From: Variovorax sp. SG517 | GTDB taxonomy: Bacteria > Pseudomonadota > Gammaproteobacteria > Burkholderiales > Burkholderiaceae_C | Assembly: GCF_013376045.1 (NCBI RefSeq) | Contig: NZ_JABMJG010000007.1 | Coordinates: 338,433-402,432 of the forward strand | Direction: 5' to 3' | DNA length: 64,000 nt | Shown here: piece after piece, positions 9,955-19,733 of the stretch | Layout: each line of letters starts with the position of its first letter | How positions within the stretch are numbered: position 1 is the stretch's first letter | Program-made: the position numbers and the translations under genes | Notes under the pieces: model-generated | Database searches by the model: none | Told to the model about the DNA's origin: nothing | What the model saw: only the letters and a program-made list of their open reading frames with translations

Positions 9955-10101
9955 ATGTCCACACCCATCCATTCCGAACGCAGCCTCCTGCTGCAGACCC
10001 AGGCCTCGGTCGCCCGCGCCCACGCGCTCGCGGTGCGGCAGCTGCCGGTTGCGATGACGCTGTCCGCGATCATCCTGTCGATCATCAACGTCAGGCTGTA
10101 G
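9955..10101 (+). CDS. 48-residue membrane-anchored small protein
   Basis: A small open frame with a good ribosome site (CACAGGAGTCCGAA before the ATG). The N-terminal two thirds is polar (MSTPIHSERSLLLQTQASVA). The C-terminal LPVAMTLSAIILSIINVRL is strongly hydrophobic and could be a single membrane anchor. It stands alone between the PAS-LuxR gene and a converging Bug receptor gene, with about 170 bases of upstream space for its own promoter. I do not recognise the family. Start context and hydrophobic pattern support a real gene; conservation has not been tested. Confidence 0.5.
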   Translation: MSTPIHSERSLLLQTQASVARAHALAVRQLPVAMTLSAIILSIINVRL

Positions 10102-10117
10102 CCAGCCGCGCCCGGAA

Positions 10118-11086
10118 TCAATCGGGCTTGATGTCCGCCGACTTGATCACCTTCGACCACGTCGCCAGTTCCTGGTCGACGAATTTCGCGAGCGTCGGCG
10201 AGTCCATGTAGGTCGCGAAGGCGCCCTGCTCGTCCACCTTCTTGCGGAAGGCCTCGCTCTCGACGATCTTGCGCAGCTCGGCGCCGAGCCTGTTGACGAC
10301 TTCCGGCGGCGTCTTCGCAGGCGCGAACACCGCGAACCACGACTCGACCTCGTAGCCCGGCAGCCCCGCCTCGGCCGAGGTCGGCACGTCGGGCATCGAC
10401 GGATGACGCTTGCTGCCCGTGTACGCCAGCGGCTTGATGCGCCCGCCCGCGAAGTGGCCGATGACGGAGGGCGGCGTGGTGATGAACATGTCCACGTTGC
10501 CCGAGATCAGGTCGTTGATCGCCGGCCCCGAGCCCTTGTAGGGCACGTGCGTCATCGCCTGCTTCGCCTGCCGCGACAGCAACTCGCCCGCGATGTGCTG
10601 GATCGAGCCGTTGCCCGAGGAGGCATAGAACAGCCCACCCTCCTTCTTCCTGCCGTACTCGATGAGCTCCTTCATCGACTTCACCGGCAGCTTGCCGCTC
10701 ACCGCGACCACGTGCGGCGCGCGCATCACCATCGCCACCGGCACGAAGTCCTTGGTGGGGCTCCACTTGATGTTCGGGTAGAGCGACGGGTTGCCCACGT
10801 GGTAGCCCGAGTACTGCATCAGCAGCGTGTAGCCGTCGGGCGCGGCGCGCGCCACGAACTCAGTGCCGATGTTGCCGCTCGCGCCGGGCTTGTTGTCGAC
10901 CACGACGGGCTGGCCCAGCGCGCGCTGCAGGGGCTCACCGACGAGGCGCGCCATGATGTCGGTCGAGCCCGCCGGCGCGGTCGGCACGACCATCGTGATC
11001 GGTTTCGAGGGCCAGGCGTCGGCAGCGCCCGCAGCCGAAGCGGACAGCGCGAGGCCGACCGCGATCAGGCGGTGGATGGGTTTCAT
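10118..11086 (-). CDS. Bug/TctC-family tripartite tricarboxylate receptor protein
   Basis: A 322-residue periplasmic solute-binding protein. The signal peptide is residues 1-22 (LIAVGLALSASAAGAADA). Family marks are WPSKPITMVVPTAPAGSTDI, VVDNKPGASGNIGTEFVARA and PYKGSGPAINDLISGNVDMF. Bug receptors deliver carboxylic acids to TctAB-type transporters, but no tctA or tctB is present nearby, as is common for these expanded families in Burkholderiales. It is the last gene of the CoA-transferase / lyase / VOC operon, about 50 bases after the VOC stop. The ligand is therefore likely the acid that operon degrades, which is an inference. Confidence 0.88.
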   Translation of the reverse strand: MKPIHRLIAVGLALSASAAGAADAWPSKPITMVVPTAPAGSTDIMARLVGEPLQRALGQPVVVDNKPGASGNIGTEFVARAAPDGYTLLMQYSGYHVGNPSLYPNIKWSPTKDFVPVAMVMRAPHVVAVSGKLPVKSMKELIEYGRKKEGGLFYASSGNGSIQHIAGELLSRQAKQAMTHVPYKGSGPAINDLISGNVDMFITTPPSVIGHFAGGRIKPLAYTGSKRHPSMPDVPTSAEAGLPGYEVESWFAVFAPAKTPPEVVNRLGAELRKIVESEAFRKKVDEQGAFATYMDSPTLAKFVDQELATWSKVIKSADIKPD

Positions 11087-11137
11087 GGTTTGTCTCCGGT
11101 GGTTTTGTATTTGCTGGCTGTCTTCGGCGCCTCGCCC

Positions 11138-11518
11138 TCAGGGCGACAGCTCCGAGATCTCGATCAGGTTGAGATCGGGGTCGCGCGCATAGACCGAGCG
11201 GATGCGCGAGGTCGCGCCCGTGCGCATCACCGGCCCTTCGAGGATCGGCACGCCCTGCTCGGCAAGACGGGCAATGACTTCGTCGAGCGGCACGCTGGCG
11301 ATGAAGCACAGGTCCAGCGAGCCGGGCGTGGGCAGCTGCGCCTTGGGCTCGAACTCGTGGCCCTTCACATGCAGGTTGATCTTCTGGTTGCCGAAGCGGA
11401 AGGCCTTGCGCCCGGCGCCGAAGCTTTCCAGAGACATGCCCATCACGTCGACGTAGAAGCGGATGCAGGCTTCTTCGTGCGCGGTGGTCAGCACGAGGTG
11501 GTCCAGGTGGTCGATCAT
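11138..11518 (-). CDS. VOC (glyoxalase/bleomycin-resistance) family protein
   Basis: A 126-residue vicinal-oxygen-chelate protein with two beta-alpha-beta-beta-beta modules: MIDHLDHLVLTTAHEEACIR at the start and RIRSVYARDPDLNLIEISE at the end. Candidate metal ligands are the early His (residue 7), the middle His in INLHVKGHEFEPK and the late Glu in LIEISE. VOC proteins include dioxygenases, epimerases and isomerases; in a CoA-ester operon an epimerase-like role is conceivable but unproven. Its ATG overlaps the stop of the upstream lyase gene by 4 bases, so the two are translationally coupled. Confidence 0.82.
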   Translation of the reverse strand: MIDHLDHLVLTTAHEEACIRFYVDVMGMSLESFGAGRKAFRFGNQKINLHVKGHEFEPKAQLPTPGSLDLCFIASVPLDEVIARLAEQGVPILEGPVMRTGATSRIRSVYARDPDLNLIEISELSP

Positions 11519-12504
11519 GGCTGCAGCTCCTTCGGTGCGTGCCCGCGCTCCCGTGCGCGAGCCACGATGTCGTTGAAATCCAGCGGCGGCGCATGCCGCT
11601 TCAGCCGATGGCCGGCGCGCGAAACCTGGGCGGGCAGATCGTGCTGCAGCAGCGCCTCCAGCGCCACCGCGGTGCCGATAAGGCCCGCGAGATCCATGCC
11701 GGTGTCGTAGCCCATGCACTGCAGCATGTGGACCACGTCCTCGGTCGCCACGTTGCCGGTCGCGCCGGGCGCGTAGGGACAGCCGCCGATGCCGCCGAGC
11801 GACATGTCGAGCCGGCGGATGCCGGCCTCCACCGCCGCCACCGTGTTCACCAGCCCCATGCCGCGCGTGTTGTGGAAGTGGGCCGTCCATTGCAGCGCCG
11901 GATGACTCGCCATCACCGCTTCGCAGATCTCGCCCACCTGCGTGGGATAGGCCATGCCCGTGGTGTCGCACAGCGTGATGCCCTGCACCTCCAGCGCGGC
12001 GAAGCGGTCGATCCAGTCCTGCACGGAAGCCAGCGGCACCTCGCCCTCCATCGGGCAGCCGAACACGCATGAGAGCGACACGTTCACCGGCACGCCAGCC
12101 TGCTTCGCCAGCCCGATCACGCCGGCCAGCTGCGCGAACGACTGCTCCCGCGTCATCCGCAGGTTGGCGAGGTTGTGCGTTTCGCTCGCGGACATGACGA
12201 TGTTGAACTCGTCGATGCGGCTTTCCAGCGCGCGCTCCGCACCGCGCACATTGGGCACCAGCGCTGTGTAGACCACGCCGGGGCGGCGGGCGATGCGATT
12301 CATCACCTCCTCGCCGTCGCGCAGCGCGGGAATCGCCTTCGCCGAGGTGAACGACGTGACTTCGATCTTCGCGTAGCCCAGGCCGCTGAGCCGGTCGATC
12401 AGCGCGATCTTGTCCTCCGTGGGGATGAAGCGGCTCTCCATCTGGAAGCCGTCGCGCGTGGCGACCTCGTTGATGAAAAGCCGCGTGCCGTTGCCCGCCT
12501 TCAT
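11515..12504 (-). CDS. hydroxymethylglutaryl-CoA lyase-like enzyme
   Basis: A 329-residue DRE-TIM metallolyase. It contains the N-terminal FINEVATRDGFQMESRFI (replacing DRE/TRDG), the metal-binding TLCDTTGMAYP and HFHNTRGMGLVNT segments, and GGIGGCPYAPGATGNVATED, the HMG-CoA lyase signature with its essential Cys. Canonical activity is cleavage of 3-hydroxy-3-methylglutaryl-CoA to acetoacetate and acetyl-CoA. Many bacterial members act on other branched hydroxyacyl-CoAs. It overlaps both its neighbours by 4 bases (CaiB-type transferase upstream, VOC downstream), which argues for a single pathway: CoA activation, then retro-Claisen or aldol cleavage. Confidence 0.87.
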   Translation of the reverse strand: MKAGNGTRLFINEVATRDGFQMESRFIPTEDKIALIDRLSGLGYAKIEVTSFTSAKAIPALRDGEEVMNRIARRPGVVYTALVPNVRGAERALESRIDEFNIVMSASETHNLANLRMTREQSFAQLAGVIGLAKQAGVPVNVSLSCVFGCPMEGEVPLASVQDWIDRFAALEVQGITLCDTTGMAYPTQVGEICEAVMASHPALQWTAHFHNTRGMGLVNTVAAVEAGIRRLDMSLGGIGGCPYAPGATGNVATEDVVHMLQCMGYDTGMDLAGLIGTAVALEALLQHDLPAQVSRAGHRLKRHAPPLDFNDIVARARERGHAPKELQP

Positions 12505-13676
12505 GCCGCCACTCCTTCGCTGCGGCGCACGGGCCATCCGCCGCCGCGCAGATCGCCATCGTGCTCGCCCAGCCGCGGCGCGGGGTGCGCAATGCGGCCC
12601 GGCGTGGCGCTGAGCTTGGGCACCACGCCCGGCACCTTGAGCGTGGAGCCGTCGGAAGTCGGTGCTTCCACGATCATTCCGCGCGCCAGGTATTGCGGGT
12701 CGCTCGCGATGTCGGCCACCGTGTAGATGCGACCGACCGGCACGCCCGCCGCATCGAGCGCGGCCAGCACCTCGTCGCGGCTGCGCTGCAGCGTCCACGC
12801 CTCGATGGCGGCGTCGATCTCCTCCACGCGCAGCACGCGGCCGTCGTTATGAAGCAACCCGGGGTCGTTTTCCAGGTCTTCGCGGCCGATGGCGCGCATC
12901 AGGCGCCGGAAGATGCTGTCGCCGTTGCCGGCCACCAGCACGTAGTGGCCGTCTGCGCAGCGGTAGGCGTTGGTCGGCGCGATGCCGGGCAGCGCGCTGC
13001 CGGCGCGCTCGCGCACGGCTCCGAACGCGTCGTACTCCGGCAGCAGGCTTTCCATCACGTTGAACACCGACTCGTAGAGCGCCACGTCGATGAACTGCCC
13101 TTCGCCGCCATGGACGGTGCGGTGGTGCAGCGCAGTCAGCACGCCGATCACGCCATGCAGCGCCGCCAGCGTGTCACCCAGCGACACACCCACGCGCACC
13201 GGCACCCGCCCCGGCTCGCCGCTCAGGTAGCGCAGGCCGCCCATCGATTCGCCGAGCACGCCGAAGCCGGGCTTGTCGCGATAGGGCCCTGTCTGCCCGT
13301 AGCCCGAGATGCGCAGCATGATGAGACGCGGGTTCAGCGCATGCAGCTCTTCCCAGCCCAGGCCCCAGCCTTCGAGCGTGCCGGGCTTGAAGTTCTCGAT
13401 CAGCACGTCGGCCTCGACCGCCAGTGCGCGCACGGCCTCCTGACCTTCGGTGCTGCGCAGGTCCAGGCACACCGAGCGCTTGTTGCGCGACTGCACCTCC
13501 CACCACGCCGAGGTGCCGTTGTCGCGCAGCAGCCGCCACTTGCGCAGCGGATCGCCGACGCCGGCCGACTCGACCTTGATCACGTCGGCGCCGAACTCCG
13601 CCAGCGTCTTGCCGGCGAAGGGTCCGGCGATGAGCTGGCCGAGCTCCAGCACCTTCAGGCCTTCGAGTGCATTCAT
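12501..13676 (-). CDS. CaiB/BaiF family (class III) CoA-transferase
   Basis: A 391-residue class III CoA-transferase. The N-terminus (LKVLELGQLIAGPFAGKTLA), the VESAGVGDPLRKW loop, RNKRSVCLDLRS, ENFKPGTLEGWGLG and ISGYGQTGPYRDKPGF are all family blocks. Asp168 in GVSLGDT sits where the catalytic aspartate of formyl-CoA transferase lies. It would load CoA from a donor such as succinyl-CoA onto a carboxylic acid. As the first gene of a four-gene operon ending in a Bug receptor, it probably activates the imported acid for the HMG-CoA-lyase-like enzyme. I used the ATG at 13676, where homology begins; the frame is open for 27 codons upstream. Confidence 0.9.
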   Translation of the reverse strand: MNALEGLKVLELGQLIAGPFAGKTLAEFGADVIKVESAGVGDPLRKWRLLRDNGTSAWWEVQSRNKRSVCLDLRSTEGQEAVRALAVEADVLIENFKPGTLEGWGLGWEELHALNPRLIMLRISGYGQTGPYRDKPGFGVLGESMGGLRYLSGEPGRVPVRVGVSLGDTLAALHGVIGVLTALHHRTVHGGEGQFIDVALYESVFNVMESLLPEYDAFGAVRERAGSALPGIAPTNAYRCADGHYVLVAGNGDSIFRRLMRAIGREDLENDPGLLHNDGRVLRVEEIDAAIEAWTLQRSRDEVLAALDAAGVPVGRIYTVADIASDPQYLARGMIVEAPTSDGSTLKVPGVVPKLSATPGRIAHPAPRLGEHDGDLRGGGWPVRRSEGVAA

Positions 13677-13759
13677 GTCCGCGTCCGTCTCCTTGGTTGG
13701 GCTGGCCCCGACTCTAGGAACGGATCGCGGAATGCGGAATTGCTTTGGCGGCAGCACCT

Positions 13760-13776
13760 CTTCGCGAAATGCGAAG
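13760..13776. promoter_or_regulatory. LysR-type operator candidate
   Basis: CTTCGC (13760-13765) and GCGAAG (13771-13776) form a 6-bp dyad with a 5-base spacer and contain a T-N11-A core, the LysR recognition pattern. It lies midway in the 131-base gap between the CaiB-type gene and the divergent LysR gene, the expected place for a shared operator. Confidence 0.5.
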
Positions 13777-13807
13777 GGGCGCCCTCGGCTCTCCCTAGAA
13801 TCCGCCG

Positions 13808-14728
13808 ATGGCCAGCACCATCAATCCCGCGCGTGTCGATTTCGTGACGCTTCGCCTGTTCTGCGCTGTCGCGCAATCCGGCAGCATCACCAAGGGCGCG
13901 GAGGCATGCCACCTCGCGCTCTCGGCGGCGAGCAGGCGGCTCTCCGATTTCGAAGCGGCCACCGGATCGAAGCTGCTAGAGCGCAGTTCGCAAGGCATAG
14001 CCCTCACGCCCGCGGGCCATGTGGCGATGCAGCATGCGATGCGGCTTTTCCAGGGCTTCGAGCAGTTCAGCAGCGAGCTCGGCGACTACTCGAGCGGCGT
14101 GCGCGGCCATGTTCGGCTGTGGGCCAACATGTCGGCGCTGACGGAGTTCCTGCCCACCACGCTCGCGGCCTTCCTCGCGCAGCACCCCGACATCCGCGTC
14201 GAGGTCGAGGAGCAGCTCAGCGGCGACATCGTGCGCGCGCTCGTCGACGGGCTGGCAGACGTCGGCGTGTTCGCCGAGAACACCCCTGCCTACGGTCTCG
14301 ACGTGCAGCCCTTCCAGACCGACGAGCTCGTGGTGCTGTGCGCAAGGCAGCATCCGCTGGCGCGAAGCCGCGTGAAGCAGACGGATTTCAGGAGCTGCCT
14401 CGCGCACGAGTTCGTGGGGCTGAACCGCAGCAGCTCGCTGCTCGAACTCACTTCGCGCGCGGCCGAGCAGGCCGGCATCCCGATGCGCCTGCGCGTGCAA
14501 GTGCGCAGCTTCGACGCGATGTGCCACATGATCGCCGCCAACCTGGGCATCGGCGTGGTGCCGCTGGCGGCGTGCAAGGCGCAGGTGGAGGCGCTCGACC
14601 TGAAGGTCGTGCGGCTCAGGGATGTGTGGGCCACGCGGCGGCTGCTGATGGCGACGAAGACGGGGGCCGACCTGTCCCCTGCTGCGAAGCTGCTGGTGCG
14701 ACAGCTCCTGCACCCGGCCGGAGCCTGA
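13808..14728 (+). CDS. LysR-family transcriptional regulator
   Basis: A 306-residue LysR regulator. The winged HTH is residues about 8-65 (VDFVTLRLFCAVAQSGSITK, then ACHLALSAASRRLSDFE). The effector domain starts near residue 95 (GHVRLWANMSALTEFLP). It is divergent from the CoA-transferase / lyase / VOC / receptor operon and is its likely activator, with an organic acid or CoA ester as co-inducer (inferred). The stop is complete, and the next gene converges 12 bases away. Confidence 0.9.
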   Translation: MASTINPARVDFVTLRLFCAVAQSGSITKGAEACHLALSAASRRLSDFEAATGSKLLERSSQGIALTPAGHVAMQHAMRLFQGFEQFSSELGDYSSGVRGHVRLWANMSALTEFLPTTLAAFLAQHPDIRVEVEEQLSGDIVRALVDGLADVGVFAENTPAYGLDVQPFQTDELVVLCARQHPLARSRVKQTDFRSCLAHEFVGLNRSSSLLELTSRAAEQAGIPMRLRVQVRSFDAMCHMIAANLGIGVVPLAACKAQVEALDLKVVRLRDVWATRRLLMATKTGADLSPAAKLLVRQLLHPAGA

Positions 14729-14740
14729 GACCCCACCCGA

Positions 14741-15138
14741 TCAGGCTCGACGAGTCCGGCTCGCCTCCCCGGCCTCCAGCACCGCCCACTCCTCGTCGGT
14801 GAAGAGCCGCGAGCGCGTCAAGAACCGCACGCCCTGCGGCCCCTCCAGCGAGAACATGCCGCCGCGCCCCGGCACCACGTCGATGATCAGCTGCGTGTGC
14901 TGCCAATACTCGAACTGCGGCCCGCTGATGTAGAACGGCATGCCGCCGATGTGCCCCAGCAGCCGGTCGTAGTCGCCCACGATGAACTCGCCCAGGGCGT
15001 AGCACATTGGCGCGCTGCCGTCGCAGCAGCCGCCCGACTGATGGAACATCAGCGGGCCGTGCCTGGCGGCGAGCCTGTCGGTCAGCGCGAGCGCGGCATC
15101 GGTCGCGGTGACGCGCAGGACTTCGCCGTTGCCGCTCA

Positions 15139-15139
<1 letters not shown>
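14741..15139 (-). CDS. DUF779 protein, aldehyde-dehydrogenase partner
   Basis: A 132-residue DUF779 protein. Recognisable parts are GPLMFHQSGGCCDGSAPMCY, with a CC and a further Cys, and GMPFYISGPQFEYWQHTQLI. The cysteine cluster suggests metal or thiol chemistry, but no function is established. DUF779 genes recur directly after acetaldehyde-type aldehyde dehydrogenases under AcoR-like control, as here. Its ATG shares one base with the dehydrogenase stop (TGATG), so the two are co-translated. It ends with an Arg-rich tail. Confidence 0.87.
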
Positions 15140-16659
<1,520 letters not shown>

Positions 16660-16718
16660 GACGTTGTCTCCATGTGCAGAGTGATGGCACCGCGACATGC
16701 GGCGGCCGCACGCTCAAG

Positions 16719-16734
16719 CGCAAGCCGCGTACCC
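16719..16734 (-). promoter_or_regulatory. sigma-54 (-24/-12) promoter of the aldehyde dehydrogenase operon
   Basis: The minus strand reads GGGTACGCGGCTTGCG. It has GG and GC elements exactly 10 bases apart, and the intervening TACG-N4-TT agrees with the consensus TGGCACG-N4-TTGC. The predicted start point is near 16708, about 50 bases before the ATG. Sigma-54 promoters need an AAA+ activator, and one is encoded divergently. Confidence 0.7.
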
Positions 16735-16807
16735 GGCCGGATCGGTAGATTCCCGGAGCGCCGTGCCGGAGGAAGCCGGCCCCGGCAGCGGGTTTTCATT
16801 CGCAATC

Positions 16808-16847
16808 TGCGACATGTTCCGGCGAACATGGCGACTACGATGTCGCA
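16808..16847. promoter_or_regulatory. upstream activator (enhancer) dyads
   Basis: Two nested inverted repeats lie about 75-130 bases upstream of the -24/-12 element. TGCGACAT (16808-16815) pairs with ATGTCGCA (16840-16847), and ATGTTC-CGGC-GAACAT spans 16814-16829. They have the size and distance expected for binding by the Fis-type HTH of the divergent activator, and also lie just before its own start. Confidence 0.55.
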
Positions 16848-16874
16848 CAAGGCGAAACACCATCGGAGACACGC

Positions 16875-18764
16875 ATGAGTGCACAGGCGCAGTTGCCGTC
16901 GATCGCAGTGGCACAGGCCCGGGAGCTCTTCTTCGGCCAGGGCGCCGACCCTGCGCCCTGGATCGCGCCGCACATCTCGCGCTCCTGGCAGCGCAGCCGC
17001 CCGGTCGACCACCATGCCGTCGACCCCGAGCCGATGGCGCTCGCCCTGCTGAGCGAAAGGCGCGAGCAGGCCGTGCGCCTCTTGAACTGCGCGCAGCCCG
17101 AGCTCGACGGCCTGGCCGAGCATGCGATAGGCAACGGCTGCGTGGTGATCCTGTCGGACGCCAGCGGGCTCATCCTCGAGGAGATCGGCAGCCCCGACTT
17201 CCTGCCCAAGGCCCAGCGCATTGCGCTGCAGCCGGGCGTGGAATGGTCGGAGCACCATCGGGGCACCAACGCCATCGGCACCGCGCTGGCCGAGCGCGAG
17301 GCGCTGATGGTGCTGGGCGGCGAGCACTACCTGGAGCAGAACGGCGGGCTCGGCTGCGCGGCGGCGCCGATCTTCACCGGGCGCGGCGAGCTCGCGGGCG
17401 CGCTCGACATCTCGGGTGAAACCGTGCGCGTGAACACGCACGCGCTCGGACTGGTGCGCATGGCGGCGCAGCAGGTCGAGCACCGCATGTTGCTGGCCGA
17501 GGCCGGCGGCCACGTGCTGCGCTTCCATGCGCGGCCGGCGCTGATCGGCACGGCGCGCGAGGGGCTGATGGTGATCGAGGGAGGCCGCATCGTCGCGGCC
17601 AACCGCGTGGCGCTCGAGCTGTTCGGCCGCTCCTGGAAAGACCTGCTCGACCTGGACGCCGACGACTTCCTCGGCCCGAACTGGCCGCGCATGGAGTACC
17701 GGCGCGGCCTGCTCACACTGCCGGGCGGGCGGCAGATCGCGACGGTGATGGAGCGCTCGAGCACGCCGGGCAGCACACGTGCGACGCAGCGGCGCAGCGT
17801 GTCATCAGTGCCATCGCAGGGCGCAGCCGAGACCGACGACGTGCAGCCGCTGCTGCACAAGGCCGTGCGGGTGCTCAACGAAGGCGTCTCGGTGCTGGTC
17901 AACGGCGAGACCGGCAGCGGCAAGGAGGTGTTCTCGCGCCGGCTGCATGCCGCCAGCCGGCGCAGCGCAGGTCCCTTCGTCGCGGTGGATTGCGCCTCGC
18001 TGCCCGAGACGCTGATCGAGTCGGAACTCTTCGGCTACGAGCAAGGCGCCTTCACCGGTGCCAGGCGCAAGGGCATGGCCGGCCGCATCCGCGAAGCCGA
18101 CGGCGGCGTGCTGTTTCTCGACGAGATCGCGGAGATACCGCTGGCCCTGCAGACCCGCCTGCTGCGCGTGCTGGAGGAACGCGTGGTCACCCCTCTGGGC
18201 GGCGGCCAGGGCGTGCCGGTGGACTTCGACCTGGTCTGCGCCACGCACGGCCATCTGCCCTCGCTGGTGGAGGCCGGCCGCTTTCGTGCGGACCTGATGT
18301 ACCGGGTGGCCGGCTTCACCGTCACGCTGCCGGCGCTGAGGCAGCGCGACGACAGGCATGCGCTGATCTCGCGGCTGTTCCTCGAAGCGGGCGGCGCGGC
18401 GAAGCATCTGCAGCTGGAGGCCGACGCGCTGGAAGCCTTGGCTGCATACCGCTGGCCCGGCAATGTGCGCGAACTGCGCAGCACGCTGCGCTCCATCGTG
18501 GCGCTGGCCGATGCGGGTGATGCGGTGACGGCGGCCATGCTTCCGCCGCATCTGTTGAGCGGTCACGTGGCACATGCCGGGCAGGCGCCGATGTCGGAAC
18601 CGCCGCAGGCGGCTCCCCTGCAGGCGATGACGCGCCACGCCCTCGACGAAGCGCTGAAGGCCTGCGACCACGACGTCGCGAAAGCCGCGCGCAGGCTGGG
18701 CATTCATCGCAGCACGATCTACCGGCATCTCGCGCGCCAGCGCGGCAAGCCAGCCGCCGACTGA
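16875..18764 (+). CDS. AcoR-like sigma-54-dependent Fis-family activator
   Basis: A 629-residue enhancer-binding protein. Residues about 60-190 form a GAF-type sensor (IGNGCVVILSDASGLILEEI, then GTNAIGTALAEREALMVLGG). Residues about 215-290 are PAS-like. The AAA+ domain spans about 315-530, with Walker A NGETGSGKEVFSR (near 343), GAFTGA (near 391) for sigma-54 contact, and Walker B GGVLFLDEIAEIP. The C-terminus is a Fis-type HTH (AARRLGIHRSTIYRHLARQ). There is no receiver domain, so control is probably by a ligand such as acetaldehyde, acetoin or an alcohol (family knowledge, not shown). It is divergent from the sigma-54-dependent aldehyde dehydrogenase and 4 kb before a second sigma-54 promoter driving ethanolamine genes. 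Confidence 0.92.
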   Translation: MSAQAQLPSIAVAQARELFFGQGADPAPWIAPHISRSWQRSRPVDHHAVDPEPMALALLSERREQAVRLLNCAQPELDGLAEHAIGNGCVVILSDASGLILEEIGSPDFLPKAQRIALQPGVEWSEHHRGTNAIGTALAEREALMVLGGEHYLEQNGGLGCAAAPIFTGRGELAGALDISGETVRVNTHALGLVRMAAQQVEHRMLLAEAGGHVLRFHARPALIGTAREGLMVIEGGRIVAANRVALELFGRSWKDLLDLDADDFLGPNWPRMEYRRGLLTLPGGRQIATVMERSSTPGSTRATQRRSVSSVPSQGAAETDDVQPLLHKAVRVLNEGVSVLVNGETGSGKEVFSRRLHAASRRSAGPFVAVDCASLPETLIESELFGYEQGAFTGARRKGMAGRIREADGGVLFLDEIAEIPLALQTRLLRVLEERVVTPLGGGQGVPVDFDLVCATHGHLPSLVEAGRFRADLMYRVAGFTVTLPALRQRDDRHALISRLFLEAGGAAKHLQLEADALEALAAYRWPGNVRELRSTLRSIVALADAGDAVTAAMLPPHLLSGHVAHAGQAPMSEPPQAAPLQAMTRHALDEALKACDHDVAKAARRLGIHRSTIYRHLARQRGKPAAD

Positions 18765-18887
18765 CGTCGAACGTACGCGCCCGGGCCCATATCACGCCCG
18801 GCACGCACCGCCGACCGCTACCAAAGACTGACTTGCCCCGGGGTGCCGGAGCGGCCAGACTTTGCGCGAAGCGCAGCTTCAGCATTC

Positions 18888-19733
18888 ATGACCACCCGCA
18901 AATCCGTCCGCCGCCTGTCCGCCGTTCCCTCCACCCTGCGGATTCCCCTGGCCGCGCGCGCCTCGGGCGACACGATGTTCCCGCAGGTGGCCGTGCGCGA
19001 CGCATATGCCGCGGGCATCCTCGAACAGATCCGCGACGAGGGCGACCCGCTGCCGGAAGACCGGGCCACCATCTACGGCATCCTCTCGCGCACCCGGCGC
19101 TTCCGCAGCCTGGCACAGGACTTCCTCAAGCTGCACCCCGGCGCACGCATCGTGAACATGGGCTGCGGCCTGAGCCACTACTTCCAGTGGCTCGACGACG
19201 GCAAGTCGCGCATGACCGATGCCGACCTGCCAGAGGTGCTCGAACTGCGCCGCGAATTGCTTCCCGAGCCCGGCGAGCGCCACGACCTGCGCGAACTCGA
19301 CCTCACCGCCTCCGATTGGTGGGAGCAACTGGGCCTGCCGGGCAAGCGCGACGCGCAGCCGGTGTTCCTCTTCACCGAAGGCGTGCTGATGTACCTGGAG
19401 CCCGAGCAGGTCCAGGCGGTGCTCGCCACCTTCGGCGAGCGCGCCCCTGCGGGCTCGGTGCTGGCCTTCGACGCGATGTGCTGGCTGGCGGTGGGGCGCG
19501 GCAGGCAGCATCCGTCGGTGCGCGTGACCGGGGCCGAATTCAAGTGGGGCATCCGCCGCTCGGCCGAACTGACGCAGCCCCATCCGCGCCTGGGCCTCGA
19601 CGGCACCTACCGGGTGCTCGAAGGCTTCGGCCTGCCCTACACGCTGTTCGCGCCGATGGTCATGCTGTTCTTGGGCGTGCCGCTCTACGCGCTCTACGCG
19701 CTGACGGCAACGGACCAAACCGCCGATACATGA
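18888..19733 (+). CDS. class I SAM-dependent methyltransferase, LCMT/PPM1-like
   Basis: A 281-residue methyltransferase of the leucine-carboxyl-methyltransferase-like (Tcmp/PPM1) family. Motif I is RIVNMGCGLSHYFQWLDD (with Asn-Met in place of the usual acidic residue), followed by the acidic DADLPEVLELR. The family block FLFTEGVLMYLEPEQVQAVL sits in the middle. Targets are small carboxylates or unknown polyketide-like metabolites in family members; nothing nearby identifies the substrate. I prefer ATG 18888 (MTTRKSVRRL); a GTG at 18843 would add 15 residues. Neither has a strong ribosome site. The C-terminal 30 residues include a hydrophobic stretch (FAPMVMLFLGVPLYALYAL) that may be a membrane contact. 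Confidence 0.75.
   Translation: MTTRKSVRRLSAVPSTLRIPLAARASGDTMFPQVAVRDAYAAGILEQIRDEGDPLPEDRATIYGILSRTRRFRSLAQDFLKLHPGARIVNMGCGLSHYFQWLDDGKSRMTDADLPEVLELRRELLPEPGERHDLRELDLTASDWWEQLGLPGKRDAQPVFLFTEGVLMYLEPEQVQAVLATFGERAPAGSVLAFDAMCWLAVGRGRQHPSVRVTGAEFKWGIRRSAELTQPHPRLGLDGTYRVLEGFGLPYTLFAPMVMLFLGVPLYALYALTATDQTADT

Noticed and set aside
12561..13847. 428-residue open frame opposite the CaiB-type gene
   Set aside because: Composition typical of an antisense shadow, and the minus-strand gene has clear CoA-transferase motifs.
16875..18764. Activator as an NtrC-type response regulator
   Set aside because: There is no receiver domain; the N-terminus is GAF/PAS-like.
18765..18887. Possible promoter or sRNA gene before the methyltransferase
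   Set aside because: No -35/-10 pair, no terminator and no stem-loop of note.
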